From an uncultured Lysobacter sp. (GTDB taxonomy: Bacteria > Pseudomonadota > Gammaproteobacteria > Xanthomonadales > Xanthomonadaceae): 7,366 bases of DNA. This document shows positions 1-6,247 of the stretch, piece after piece. The DNA is taken from positions 1 through 7,366 of the forward strand of contig CADCUA010000383.1 in the NCBI GenBank assembly GCA_902805755.1. Direction: 5' to 3'. The number at the start of each line of letters is the position of its first letter. Position 1 is the stretch's first letter. Below the pieces are notes generated by a model that had not been told where the DNA came from, did not search any database, and worked only from the letters and a program-made list of their open reading frames with translations. The position numbers and the translations under genes are program-made.

Positions 1-682
1 CGTCAACGGCATTGGTGGCCAGGGTCAGGCGCGCGCCCTTGGCCTTGTAAGCGGTGCGGTCGAACGTGCGCAGCAGCCAGCCGATCTGCTGTGCTTCGTA
101 TGCGGTGTCGTCGCGGCCCTGCCAGACGGTGTGGCGCGCGCCGGCTTCGTCGATGAGTTCGATCTTGATCACCGCACCCGGGGCCGCAAGCTGGCGCACG
201 CGCAGCGCGGTGGCATTGGTCGGGGTTGCGAAATCCAGCTCCAGCCACTCGATGCCGGCGCCGTCCTTCTCGGGCTGCCAGCCCAGGTTGTCGTAGCCGG
301 TGCTTTGCGCATCCGGCGCACCGGTCGCGGCCTCGGGCCTGCGGTCGGTGAGGTCGGACTTGATCAACGTCGCGTAAGTCGAACTGGCCCGTGCACCGGT
401 CGCCCACTGGCCGTTCGCATCCTCCAGCAACTGCTGCTCGGCCAGCGCGCGATCGATCGCTTTCTGCTTTGAAAGCGCGACCAGCTCTTCGGCGGTCGGC
501 TCGGCCGTGGCCGCCGGTACAGGCGCGGCGTTCGGTGTCAGCGCGGCATCGGCCGCAGGCGCTTCAGCGGTCGCGGCCACCGCGTCCGCTTGCGGCGTTT
601 CCAATGGCGCCTCCTGGCGGCAGGCGGCAAGGGCGAGCGCGGCGACGAGCACGGCGGTCAGCGCGGGGGGCTTGGGAGTCAT
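1..682 (-). CDS. Partial lipoprotein with probable discoidin-like (galactose-binding fold) domain
   Basis: This frame is open from an ATG at 682-680 to the left edge, giving 227 visible residues; the C-terminus lies outside the window. A good ribosome site (AAGGAA, 688-693) sits 5 bases before the ATG. Residues 1-21 form a lipoprotein signal: a short N-terminus with Lys4, a hydrophobic Ala/Leu/Val stretch, then lipobox L-A-A-C with Cys21. A low-complexity Ala/Pro/Glu linker of about 45 residues follows. The folded part begins around residue 85 with features typical of F5/8-type C (discoidin) or NPCBM-like beta-sandwiches: an early W-A-T-G-A-R-A-S-S, then A-T-G-A-P-D, an I-E-W-L-E-L-D-F strand, and L-R-V-R-Q-L later. 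Such domains bind glycans or other surface ligands, so a cell-envelope adhesion or scaffolding role is plausible but inferred. The gene starts 34 bases after the ttcA stop on the same strand, so co-transcription is possible. The lipoprotein call is firm; the fold is moderately sure; the function is unknown. Confidence 0.8.
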   Translation of the reverse strand, partial: MTPKPPALTAVLVAALALAACRQEAPLETPQADAVAATAEAPAADAALTPNAAPVPAATAEPTAEELVALSKQKAIDRALAEQQLLEDANGQWATGARASSTYATLIKSDLTDRRPEAATGAPDAQSTGYDNLGWQPEKDGAGIEWLELDFATPTNATALRVRQLAAPGAVIKIELIDEAGARHTVWQGRDDTAYEAQQIGWLLRTFDRTAYKAKGARLTLATNAVD

Positions 683-716
683 CGCAGTTCCTTCTGGGGG
701 AGTCGAACGGATCGGA

Positions 717-1610
717 TCAATCGGCCACATGCGGCTCGCCGGCCAGCCACGCATGCGCATCTGGCAGTGGTGCGTTGCCACGCGCACCCAGCGCGAGGAA
801 ATCGAACAGCTTCGAGTCACTGAGCTGTGACGGGCGGATGTCACCGAGCGCGCGCGCGATTGTCTCCACACGCCCGGGCGTTTCGCGCTCCCACGCGTCC
901 ATCATCTTCTTCACCTGCTTGCGCTGCAGGTTTTCCTGCGAGCCGCACAGGTTGCACGGGATGATCGGGAAACCCTTCGCCTCGGCGTACGCGCTGATGT
1001 CGTCCTCGCGCACATAGGCGAGCGGACGGATCACCACGTGCTTGCCGTCATCGCTGAGCAGCTTCGGCGGCATGCCCGAGAGCTTCGCGTGGAAGAACAG
1101 GTTCAAAAAGAACGTCGCGACCAGATCATCGCGGTGGTGGCCGAGCGCGATCTTGGTGAAGCCCTCGGCTTCGGCGTAGGAATACAGCGCGCCGCGACGC
1201 AGGCGTGAGCACAGCGAGCACATGGTCTTGCCTTCCGGCACCACGCGCGTGACCACCGAATACGTGTCCTGCTCGAGGATCGTGTACCTGACGCCGATCG
1301 ACTCGAGGTATTGCGGCAGGACATGTTCGGGAAAGTCCGGCTGCTTCTGGTCCAGGTTCACCGCAACGAGCTCGAAGCGCACCGGCGCCTTTTTCTGCAG
1401 CTGCAGCAGGACATCGAGCATCGTGTAGCTGTCCTTGCCGCCGGACAGGCACACCATGACCTTGTCACCGTCCTCGATCATGCCGAAGTCGGCGATCGCG
1501 CGGCCCACCTGGTGGCGCAGGCGCTTGGCGAGCTTGTTGTGCTCGTGCGCGCGGCGCGCATCGGCGCGCACATGCGGACGGGGTTCGAGAAGGGGAAGGA
1601 TCGTGCTCAT
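717..1610 (-). CDS. ttcA: tRNA 2-thiocytidine(32) synthetase TtcA
   Basis: TtcA thiolates cytidine 32 of certain tRNAs in the cytoplasm. It is an ATP-dependent PP-loop enzyme with an iron-sulfur cluster. Numbering from the ATG at 1610 (297 residues), the PP-loop S-G-G-K-D-S is at 56-61. The two cysteine pairs of the family are present: C-S-L-C (Cys131, Cys134) and C-N-L-C (Cys219, Cys222), as is the G-H-H-R-D-D segment at 157-162. The D-Q-K-Q-P-D-F segment after the second strand is also typical. Length is close to the E. coli protein (about 311). Three in-frame starts are possible: GTG at 1634, ATG at 1616 and ATG at 1610. The GTG is unlikely because it abuts a candidate -10 box (TAGAAT, 1640-1635). 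I chose 1610 because M-S-T-I-L-P-L resembles the N-termini I recall for xanthomonad TtcA; 1616 would add only two residues. No strong Shine-Dalgarno precedes either ATG. Function is confident; the exact start is not. Confidence 0.96.
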   Translation of the reverse strand: MSTILPLLEPRPHVRADARRAHEHNKLAKRLRHQVGRAIADFGMIEDGDKVMVCLSGGKDSYTMLDVLLQLQKKAPVRFELVAVNLDQKQPDFPEHVLPQYLESIGVRYTILEQDTYSVVTRVVPEGKTMCSLCSRLRRGALYSYAEAEGFTKIALGHHRDDLVATFFLNLFFHAKLSGMPPKLLSDDGKHVVIRPLAYVREDDISAYAEAKGFPIIPCNLCGSQENLQRKQVKKMMDAWERETPGRVETIARALGDIRPSQLSDSKLFDFLALGARGNAPLPDAHAWLAGEPHVAD

Positions 1611-1634
1611 GGGCATGCGGTCGAGGACCCGCAC

Positions 1635-1640
1635 ATTCTA
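1635..1640 (-). promoter_or_regulatory. Candidate -10 box for ttcA
   Basis: On the minus strand these bases read TAGAAT, five of six matches to the sigma-70 -10 consensus. No good -35 hexamer lies 16-18 bases upstream (the best is AGCGTC or GCGTCA). If the box is used, transcription would start near 1628. The ttcA 5' leader would then be only about 12-18 bases, and the upstream GTG codon at 1634 could not be a start. This is inference from pattern only. Confidence 0.4.
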
Positions 1641-1655
1641 CCGGCCGGGCCTGCC

Positions 1656-1684
1656 ATGACGCTGAAGCGGGCGCGCGCTAAGCT
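1656..1684 (+). promoter_or_regulatory. Candidate promoter of the YdcH-like gene, possibly leaderless
   Basis: ATGACG (1656-1661) is separated by exactly 17 bases from TAAGCT (1679-1684). The -10 box is poor (three of six matches) and the -35 is fair (four of six). Position is the main argument: transcription starting 7 bases beyond the -10 box would begin on the A of the ATG at 1691. That would give a leaderless mRNA and explain why no Shine-Dalgarno is seen before this gene. It lies back to back with the ttcA -10 box. Confidence 0.3.
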
Positions 1685-1690
1685 GCCAGC

Positions 1691-1900
1691 ATGTTCGAAA
1701 ACACCGACCCCGCCACCGTTTCGCGGCAGCTGATGCAGCTGCGCGCCGAGCACCGCGATCTGGACGCGCAGATCGAGCGGCTGGGACGCATGGCGCAGGC
1801 CGATGAACTGGCGGTCAAGCGGCTGAAAAAACGCAAGCTGCGCCTGAAGGACTGCATCGCGCAGCTGGAAAGCGCGCTGATCCCGGACGAGCCGGCGTAA
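1691..1900 (+). CDS. YdcH/DUF465 family small coiled-coil protein
   Basis: This is a 69-residue, highly charged, almost wholly helical protein. It fits the DUF465 (YdcH) family: a short variable N-terminus, then L-R-A-E-H-R-D-L-D-A-Q-I near residues 18-29 and the hallmark basic block V-K-R-L-K-K-R-K-L-R-L-K-D near 42-54, ending in a short acidic/Pro tail. Heptad-like Leu/Ile spacing suggests a two-helix coiled-coil hairpin. The cellular role of the family is not established to my knowledge, and I infer none here. The ATG at 1691 is the only sensible start and has no clear ribosome site, which suits a leaderless or weakly translated transcript. The gene is divergent from ttcA and converges with plsB, its stop codon ending 12 bases from that of plsB. 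I see no terminator with a T-run between them, so the two 3' ends may overlap as transcripts. Confidence 0.88.
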   Translation: MFENTDPATVSRQLMQLRAEHRDLDAQIERLGRMAQADELAVKRLKKRKLRLKDCIAQLESALIPDEPA

Positions 1901-1912
1901 GCCCCGGGCCGG

Positions 1913-4837
1913 TCAGGCGCCCGGGCGCTGCGCCGCTTCCGGGCTCACCTTCTCGATGCTGTGGCGCAGCTCGCGCCCCAGGATCACTTTCGCGTCGCGC
2001 GCCCACGCTTCCAGGCGCTCATCGAACACCAGCTTGCCGTTGCCGTCGGCCCACACCAGACGCAACTCGCGCACCTTCTGGATGAAGCCGCGGAACAACG
2101 TCTTGTCGAAGAACTCCGGCGCGGCCGGCGCGTACAGCAGCGACAAGCGCTGCGCCGCCAGCTGGCACAGCGTTTCCAGCTCGCCCGCGCTGAGCGTGCC
2201 GGGGCCGTTCTTAACGAGCACGGACGTGGCGATGTAGTAGCGCTCGAACGCCTGCTGCAACGAGTGGCCGATCGCGCGCAGGCGGAACACCTCGTCGCTC
2301 TGGCTGGAGTTGCGCTGCAGCAGCGAACCGTCGTCCTCGCCGCCGGGCTGCAGCAGCCCTTCGCTGACGAACAGGCCGATCGTTCGCTCGAGCCGCTCGG
2401 CGAACTCCTCGCTGCTCCACGGCAGGAACAGTTCGGACTGCAGGAACGGGTACACGCTGCGGCCCAGCTCCAGCACGCGCGCGCGGCTCATGCGGCGGTT
2501 GTGCTGGAAACAGCAGGCGATCCACGACGCGGCGGTGAACAGGTGCAGCACGTTGTTGCGGAAGTAGCTCAGCAGCACCGCCTTCTCGCCGTCGACCGCA
2601 AGCACGTCGCCGAGCGGATGCGCGGTGCGTGTGAGCACGTTGATTTCCTCGCCGTGGGCGACGATCTCGGCCGGCGTGTGCGGCGTCACGGTGACGCGAT
2701 CGGAATACGGTAATTCGTCGAGCAGGCGCTTGCTCAGTGCGATCTGCGCCAGCAGGTCGGCCTCGCCCATCGCATGCTTCGGCGTCGACAGCAGCGCGAG
2801 CGCGAGCAGGTTGATCGGGTTGACGTCGGCGGCGCGGTTGATGTTGACCTGGATGCGCTGGGCCAGCGTGTCGACCGTGGGCGCGAGCCACGCGGGCTTC
2901 TCGTCCTCGCCCACCGGCTCGCCGTTCCACTGCCCGCATTCGGCCAGCACGTCGTTCAGCCGGATCGGCTCGCCGAAATTCACCACCACCTGGCCGTAAT
3001 TGCTGCGCAGCACCTTCGGGATACCGCTCAGCAGCTGCCAGACCGATTCCTTCTGCTTCGGCTTGCCACTGAGCTCGTCGAGGTAGCTCGTGCCTTCCAT
3101 GAGCTTTTCGTAGCCGATGTACACCGGCTGGAACATCACCGGGCGCGTGGGCTGGCGCAGGAACGCGCGCACGGTCATCGCGATCATGCCGCCCTTCGGC
3201 GGCAGCAGGCGGCCGGTGCGCGAGCGTCCGCCTTCGATGAAATATTCGATCGAGTAACCGCCCGACACCAGTTGCGCGAGGTATTCGGAGAACACCGCCG
3301 AATACAGCACGTTGCCGCGGATCGACCGGCGCAGGAAGAACGCGCCGCCCTTGCGCAGGACCATGCCGATCACCGGCAGGTTGAGGTTGATGCCGGCGGC
3401 GATGTGCGGCGGCACGATGCCGCGCGTGTACATCAGGTAGCTCAGCAGCAGATAGTCCATGTGGCTGCGATGGCAGGGCACATAGACGACCTCGTGTCCG
3501 GGCGCATCCTGCTTGAGCTTTTCGAGGTGGTGCACGAGCACGCCGCGATAGATGCGGTTCCAGACCGGCGTGAGGATCACGCTCAGCGAGCGCACGACCG
3601 GGTGCGAATAGTCGGCCGCGATTTCATAGGCGAGTGCGTGCGCTTTCTTCCACGCATCGCCCGGCGGGGATTTGTCGCGCCGCGCCTGGTCGGCGATCGC
3701 CTCGCGCACCGGCTCGGCGGTGAGCACGCGGTCGACGAGCAGGCGGCGCGTGGACAGGTCCGGACCGATCACCGCGGCGCGGATCAGGCGGAAGTGCGTT
3801 CGCAGCACGCGCGAGAGCTTGCGCACCGTGCGTTCGGGCGGCAGGCCTTCGTCGATCACCCCGCGCAGGGACACCGGCGGGCTGAAACGCACCAGCGTGT
3901 GTCGGCCATTGAGCGCGATCGCGAGCAGGCGCCGGAAGCGACCGACCAGCGTCCAGTTTTCCGAAAACAGCACCGAGAACCAGCCGCTGTTCTTGTCCGG
4001 TGCGCGGCCGACGAAGATCGAGACCGGCACGAGTTGCACGTTCAGCGCGGGGTCTTCGCGGTGCGCCTCGATCAGGCGCGCGAGCGAGCCCGAATGCGTC
4101 TTTGCCGGTGGCGGCGCCTGGCTCAGCGAGACCGGCAAGGGAGCGAGCGCGCCGCCGGCGTTGCGCCGTGACAGCGCAACGTACGCGCGCTTGCGGCCGA
4201 CGGGATCGCCGGGCAGCGCTTGCAGCGGCGATGGCAGGCCGGCCTCGCGGCACGCGCGTTCCAGGAGCAGCGCGTTCGACAGGCCGTAATCCTCGAGCAC
4301 GTAGCAGACCGGGCCGCCATTCCAGCCTTGCGGCGCGTGCTCGCGCGGCACCTCGGGTTCGATCTTGAGATCCACCCACGGCGCCATCAGGCGGCCGAGC
4401 AGGCGCATCCACCACGGCGGGCGCACAGCGACCGGCACGGCCTCGGCCGGCTGCATGGGCGGCATCGGCGGTGCGGGTGGGACGGGCAGTACGGTCTGTA
4501 CGGGTTCTGATTGACCGGGGGGCAACGGGTCGACCGGCCGCGGCCGCAGGGCGCTCAAACGCTCCAGTGCGGCTGCGTCATCAGCGCCGTTGCTTGCTGC
4601 GTTGCCGCCCGGCACCGCGCCTTCAGGCATGGCCGGCGGTTCCACGGGTGATGGCGTATCGCCGCCTGGGGCGGACGCGGCCGATAGCGCGGTGGTGTCG
4701 ACCGGCGCCACCGGTTCCGCCAGCGCGGTGCCGGTTTGTGCACCGTCGCCACCGGGCACGCTGATGGACGTGAGACCAGCGGCAGGCGCCGCGGCATCGG
4801 TAAAAGGCAGGGGCGTTTGCTTGGGCATCACGCCCAT
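1913..4837 (-). CDS. plsB: Glycerol-3-phosphate 1-O-acyltransferase PlsB with long N-terminal extension
   Basis: PlsB transfers an acyl chain from acyl-CoA or acyl-ACP to position 1 of sn-glycerol-3-phosphate at the inner membrane, the first step of phospholipid synthesis. The 974-residue product has all four acyltransferase blocks. Block I is H-R-S-H-M-D-Y-L (His456, Asp461; the HX4D catalytic pair). Block II is G-A-F-F-L-R-R-S (498-505). Block III is F-I-E-G-G-R-S-R-T-G (533-542). Block IV is P-V-Y-I-G-Y-E (571-577). The family helical C-terminal region continues to the end, with segments such as N-P-I-N-L-L-A-L-A-L-L. The conserved N-terminus of the family aligns from about residue 141 (P-W-W-M-R-L-L-G-R-L). 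Residues 1-140 are an extra Pro/Ala/Gly-rich, probably disordered segment with three PGGD/PGGN motifs and a poly-Pro/Met stretch (118-130). The E. coli protein is 807 residues, with its catalytic His at 306. The ATG at 4837 lies 5 bases after the upstream gene's stop, with a weak AGG before it; ATG 4828 (three residues shorter) is the alternative. It forms an operon with the upstream lipoprotein gene. Confidence 0.97.
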   Translation of the reverse strand: MGVMPKQTPLPFTDAAAPAAGLTSISVPGGDGAQTGTALAEPVAPVDTTALSAASAPGGDTPSPVEPPAMPEGAVPGGNAASNGADDAAALERLSALRPRPVDPLPPGQSEPVQTVLPVPPAPPMPPMQPAEAVPVAVRPPWWMRLLGRLMAPWVDLKIEPEVPREHAPQGWNGGPVCYVLEDYGLSNALLLERACREAGLPSPLQALPGDPVGRKRAYVALSRRNAGGALAPLPVSLSQAPPPAKTHSGSLARLIEAHREDPALNVQLVPVSIFVGRAPDKNSGWFSVLFSENWTLVGRFRRLLAIALNGRHTLVRFSPPVSLRGVIDEGLPPERTVRKLSRVLRTHFRLIRAAVIGPDLSTRRLLVDRVLTAEPVREAIADQARRDKSPPGDAWKKAHALAYEIAADYSHPVVRSLSVILTPVWNRIYRGVLVHHLEKLKQDAPGHEVVYVPCHRSHMDYLLLSYLMYTRGIVPPHIAAGINLNLPVIGMVLRKGGAFFLRRSIRGNVLYSAVFSEYLAQLVSGGYSIEYFIEGGRSRTGRLLPPKGGMIAMTVRAFLRQPTRPVMFQPVYIGYEKLMEGTSYLDELSGKPKQKESVWQLLSGIPKVLRSNYGQVVVNFGEPIRLNDVLAECGQWNGEPVGEDEKPAWLAPTVDTLAQRIQVNINRAADVNPINLLALALLSTPKHAMGEADLLAQIALSKRLLDELPYSDRVTVTPHTPAEIVAHGEEINVLTRTAHPLGDVLAVDGEKAVLLSYFRNNVLHLFTAASWIACCFQHNRRMSRARVLELGRSVYPFLQSELFLPWSSEEFAERLERTIGLFVSEGLLQPGGEDDGSLLQRNSSQSDEVFRLRAIGHSLQQAFERYYIATSVLVKNGPGTLSAGELETLCQLAAQRLSLLYAPAAPEFFDKTLFRGFIQKVRELRLVWADGNGKLVFDERLEAWARDAKVILGRELRHSIEKVSPEAAQRPGA

Positions 4838-4842
4838 TATGC

Positions 4843-5748
4843 CTATTCGCCCGGCAACGCCTGTCCCGGCGCTTTCGCCAGCAGTTCGGGCCGCCGTTGG
4901 GCGCGAGCATGGCGTAGCACGTCGCTCAGGTACCAGTGTCCATCCAGGCGCTCCATATCCAGGCGCGCCTCGACCGGACGGCCCGCCAGGGCGTAGCGCA
5001 CGCGGACCTGCGCGTGATCACCCTGCTGGCGCACCAGCTCGATTCTCGCCGTGGCGAACGCATGGTCGAAGTCGAGCCCGTAACCGGTGAGCACCTGTTT
5101 GAGTTCGCCGAAGAACGGGCCCAGCCGCTTGAGGCTGGTGCGCATGCCGGCGTCCGACAGTGCCGCCTCGCCGTCGAATCCGGTGCGGCGCGCCGCGCCC
5201 GTCAGGCGTGCAATCGCCTGCCGCGCACGCACCGGCTCACCCAGCGGCGCACGCTGTCCCCAGTGTGTAAGCGCGTCGACGAGCTGGACATAGTGGGCGC
5301 GCTCGTTCGCGCTGTAGTCGCCTTCCGAACGCAGGTAGCGGCCGCTCAGGGTGCCGAGCGTCCCCGCCGCCGACCGCAGTTCGGCGTGCGCACCGGCAAA
5401 CTCGCGCCGGTAGCTGGCCGACAGGGTGCGCTCGGCCTGCGGCTCGGACAGTGCCGCCAGCAGCCCGGGCAGGCGCTCATCCAGCGGCAGTTCGGTCAGC
5501 GGCCAGCGGCTGCTGCCCAGGGCCCAGGCGGTATCGAGTTCGGCATATAGCGCCGGCGGTACTGCGCGACGGGCGAACCCGACCAGGTCGTTTTCCCGCA
5601 ACTCCTCCAGACGGCGCTCGACCATGTCCACCGGCCCGGGCGGGGTCAGCAGCCGGGGCATGCGTGCGGACAGGCGGTCGCGCTCGCAGCCGGCGACGAT
5701 CGCCAGCACGCACAGCACAACCACCAGCGGGCGCAATGACATAGGCAT
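4843..5748 (-). CDS. Uncharacterised lipoprotein in operon with plsB
   Basis: This is a 301-residue protein I do not recognise as a named family. The N-terminus is a clear lipoprotein signal: Arg6, a hydrophobic core of Leu/Val residues, then lipobox V-A-G-C with Cys21. The residue after Cys is Glu rather than Asp, so outer-membrane sorting is likely by the usual rule. The mature part is mostly helical and charged (about residues 22-240). Near the C-terminus there is a predicted beta segment, with V-R-V-R-Y-A-L, a V-E-A-R-L-D-M strand and D-G-H-W-Y-L-S-D (about 249-277). That arrangement recalls the 'x-D-G-x-W-x-I/L' ending of several NTF2-like or DUF4878-like periplasmic domains, but this is only a resemblance. 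No catalytic motif is seen. The start at 5748 is supported by GGGGAG 8 bases upstream; ATG 5742 is too far from it. The stop is 5 bases before plsB, so the two are almost surely co-transcribed. That hints at an envelope-lipid role, which is unproven. Confidence 0.9.
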   Translation of the reverse strand: MPMSLRPLVVVLCVLAIVAGCERDRLSARMPRLLTPPGPVDMVERRLEELRENDLVGFARRAVPPALYAELDTAWALGSSRWPLTELPLDERLPGLLAALSEPQAERTLSASYRREFAGAHAELRSAAGTLGTLSGRYLRSEGDYSANERAHYVQLVDALTHWGQRAPLGEPVRARQAIARLTGAARRTGFDGEAALSDAGMRTSLKRLGPFFGELKQVLTGYGLDFDHAFATARIELVRQQGDHAQVRVRYALAGRPVEARLDMERLDGHWYLSDVLRHARAQRRPELLAKAPGQALPGE

Positions 5749-5756
5749 GAACGCGG

Positions 5757-5762
5757 CTCCCC
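5757..5762 (-). promoter_or_regulatory. Ribosome binding site that fixes the lipoprotein start
   Basis: The minus strand reads GGGGAG here, 8 bases before the ATG at 5748 and 14 before the in-frame ATG at 5742. The spacing favours the upstream ATG. Confidence 0.6.
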
Positions 5763-5932
5763 AGACGCAGCGGCATGGTGACCTGCCTCATCCGCAGCCA
5801 CAAGCCACACCCGTCGCGGTTTGGCTTGCGTCCTCGCGATCGGAGTGGATCTAACTTGCAGCAGGCTGGGAGGCGTCTGTGCGGCCGAGGCGCCGCGACG
5901 GGGCGGCTGTTTCGCGTTCCGCTTCTATCCCG

Positions 5933-5944
5933 GCAACCGGTTGC
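5933..5944. promoter_or_regulatory. Perfect 12-base palindrome, possible operator
   Basis: GCAACCGGTTGC is a perfect palindrome with a central CG and the AACCGGTT core seen in many LacI/GalR-family operators. It lies about 185-196 bases upstream of the lipoprotein-plsB start, in non-coding DNA. One or two such palindromes are expected by chance in a window this size, so the operator reading is weak. Confidence 0.25.
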
Positions 5945-6094
5945 ATGGGTGCCGCGATGGTGCGAGGCGAATCGCGGGCTCGGCCCACGGCAGCAGGCAG
6001 GAGGCCGGCTCGCCGGCGACATTGCAGCGCGCCGCCACTTTGCACCTCTCGGCGCAGGCGTTCGAGCTGAGCGGCGCGGCCATCCACGCACCGT

Positions 6095-6120
6095 CCAAGG
6101 CCACTCAACACACGCCTTGG
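6095..6120. repeat. Inverted repeat / stem-loop
   Basis: CCAAGGC (6095-6101) and GCCTTGG (6114-6120) can form a perfect 7-base-pair stem with a 12-base loop. No T-run follows on either strand, so it is not a classical terminator. It lies just downstream (minus sense) of the terminator at 6147-6176. It could be part of a 5' leader or a small RNA, or a protein-binding dyad; the sequence does not decide. Confidence 0.4.
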
Positions 6121-6146
6121 CTTCGTCTAACGGGTGAGCGAGCGCG

Positions 6147-6176
6147 AAAAAGAAAAAAGGAGGCACGGGGCCTCCT
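6147..6176 (-). terminator. Rho-independent terminator of the minus-strand transcript from the right
   Basis: On the minus strand a perfect 7-base-pair stem (AGGAGGC / GCCTCCT, 6176-6170 with 6164-6158) has a 5-base loop. It runs directly into TTTTTT-C-TTTTT (6158-6147). This is a textbook intrinsic terminator for transcription coming from the ATP-grasp gene at 6322, whose stop is about 145 bases upstream. The plus-strand side lacks a T-run, so it acts in one direction only. It separates that transcript from the lipoprotein-plsB operon. Confidence 0.85.
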
Positions 6177-6181
6177 CAAAA

Positions 6182-6226
6182 TCCGGCAGGGCCGGAGGAC
6201 GGTGCATGGCGCCGGCAAGGCCGGAC
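6182..6226. repeat. Two near-identical GC hairpins, the second followed by TTTT
   Basis: TCCGGCAGGGCCGGA (6182-6196) and GCCGGCAAGGCCGGA (6211-6225) differ at two positions and are offset by 29 bases. Each folds into a 5-6 base-pair stem with a 3-base loop. In minus-strand sense the hairpin at 6196-6182 is followed by TTTT (6181-6178). It may therefore act as a weak first terminator ahead of the strong one at 6176-6147. Together with that terminator they form a run of three hairpins in about 80 bases. Confidence 0.5.
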
Positions 6227-6247
6227 GCAGGCAAGGTTAATAGGTCG

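Larger units (their letters stand above)
5749..6145. other. Gene-poor stretch of about 400 bases
   Basis: No recognisable gene is found here on either strand. Several overlapping open frames exist (for example minus 6111-5851, plus 5775-6137 and plus 5821-6240). They are Arg/Ala/Gly/Pro-rich, mutually overlapping, lack ribosome sites and resemble no family I know, so I treat them as by-products of high G+C. The stretch must contain the promoter of the lipoprotein-plsB operon, but I cannot place it with confidence. It holds a 12-base palindrome (5933-5944), a short GC stem-loop (GCCGG-CTCG-CCGGC, 6004-6017) and a longer inverted repeat (6095-6120). A weak plus-strand promoter-like pair, TTGCGT (5826-5831) and TCTAAC (5850-5855), has no gene to serve. 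Confidence 0.6.

Noticed and set aside
1632..1634. GTG at 1634 as the ttcA start
   Set aside because: It directly follows the candidate -10 box and has no ribosome site. The extra residues (M-R-V-L-D-R) do not resemble TtcA N-termini.
1917..1928. GCGCCCGGGCGC as a terminator between the convergent genes
   Set aside because: No T-run follows on either strand and it lies within the last plsB codons. GC palindromes of this kind are common at this base composition.
2774..4171. 465-codon plus-strand open frame opposite plsB
   Set aside because: It lies wholly antisense to the well-supported plsB. Its Arg/His/Asp/Ala-rich composition is typical of mirror frames in high-G+C DNA, and it matches no family.
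5749..6145. RNase P RNA, tmRNA, 6S RNA, tRNA or a known riboswitch in the gap
   Set aside because: I looked for the RNase P GAGGAAAGTCC-type core, tRNA T-loop signatures and common riboswitch boxes on both strands and saw none.
5477..6166. 229-codon minus-strand frame running from the terminator region into the lipoprotein gene
   Set aside because: It overlaps the lipoprotein in another frame and starts in the terminator T-run (M-P-P-F-F-F-F). It is Arg/Pro-rich with no ribosome site, so it is a by-product of base composition.
5821..6240. 139-codon plus-strand frame in the gap
   Set aside because: It has no ribosome site and no recognisable domain, and it runs through the A-tract and hairpins of the terminator (K-R-K-K-E). 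Unlikely to be a gene.
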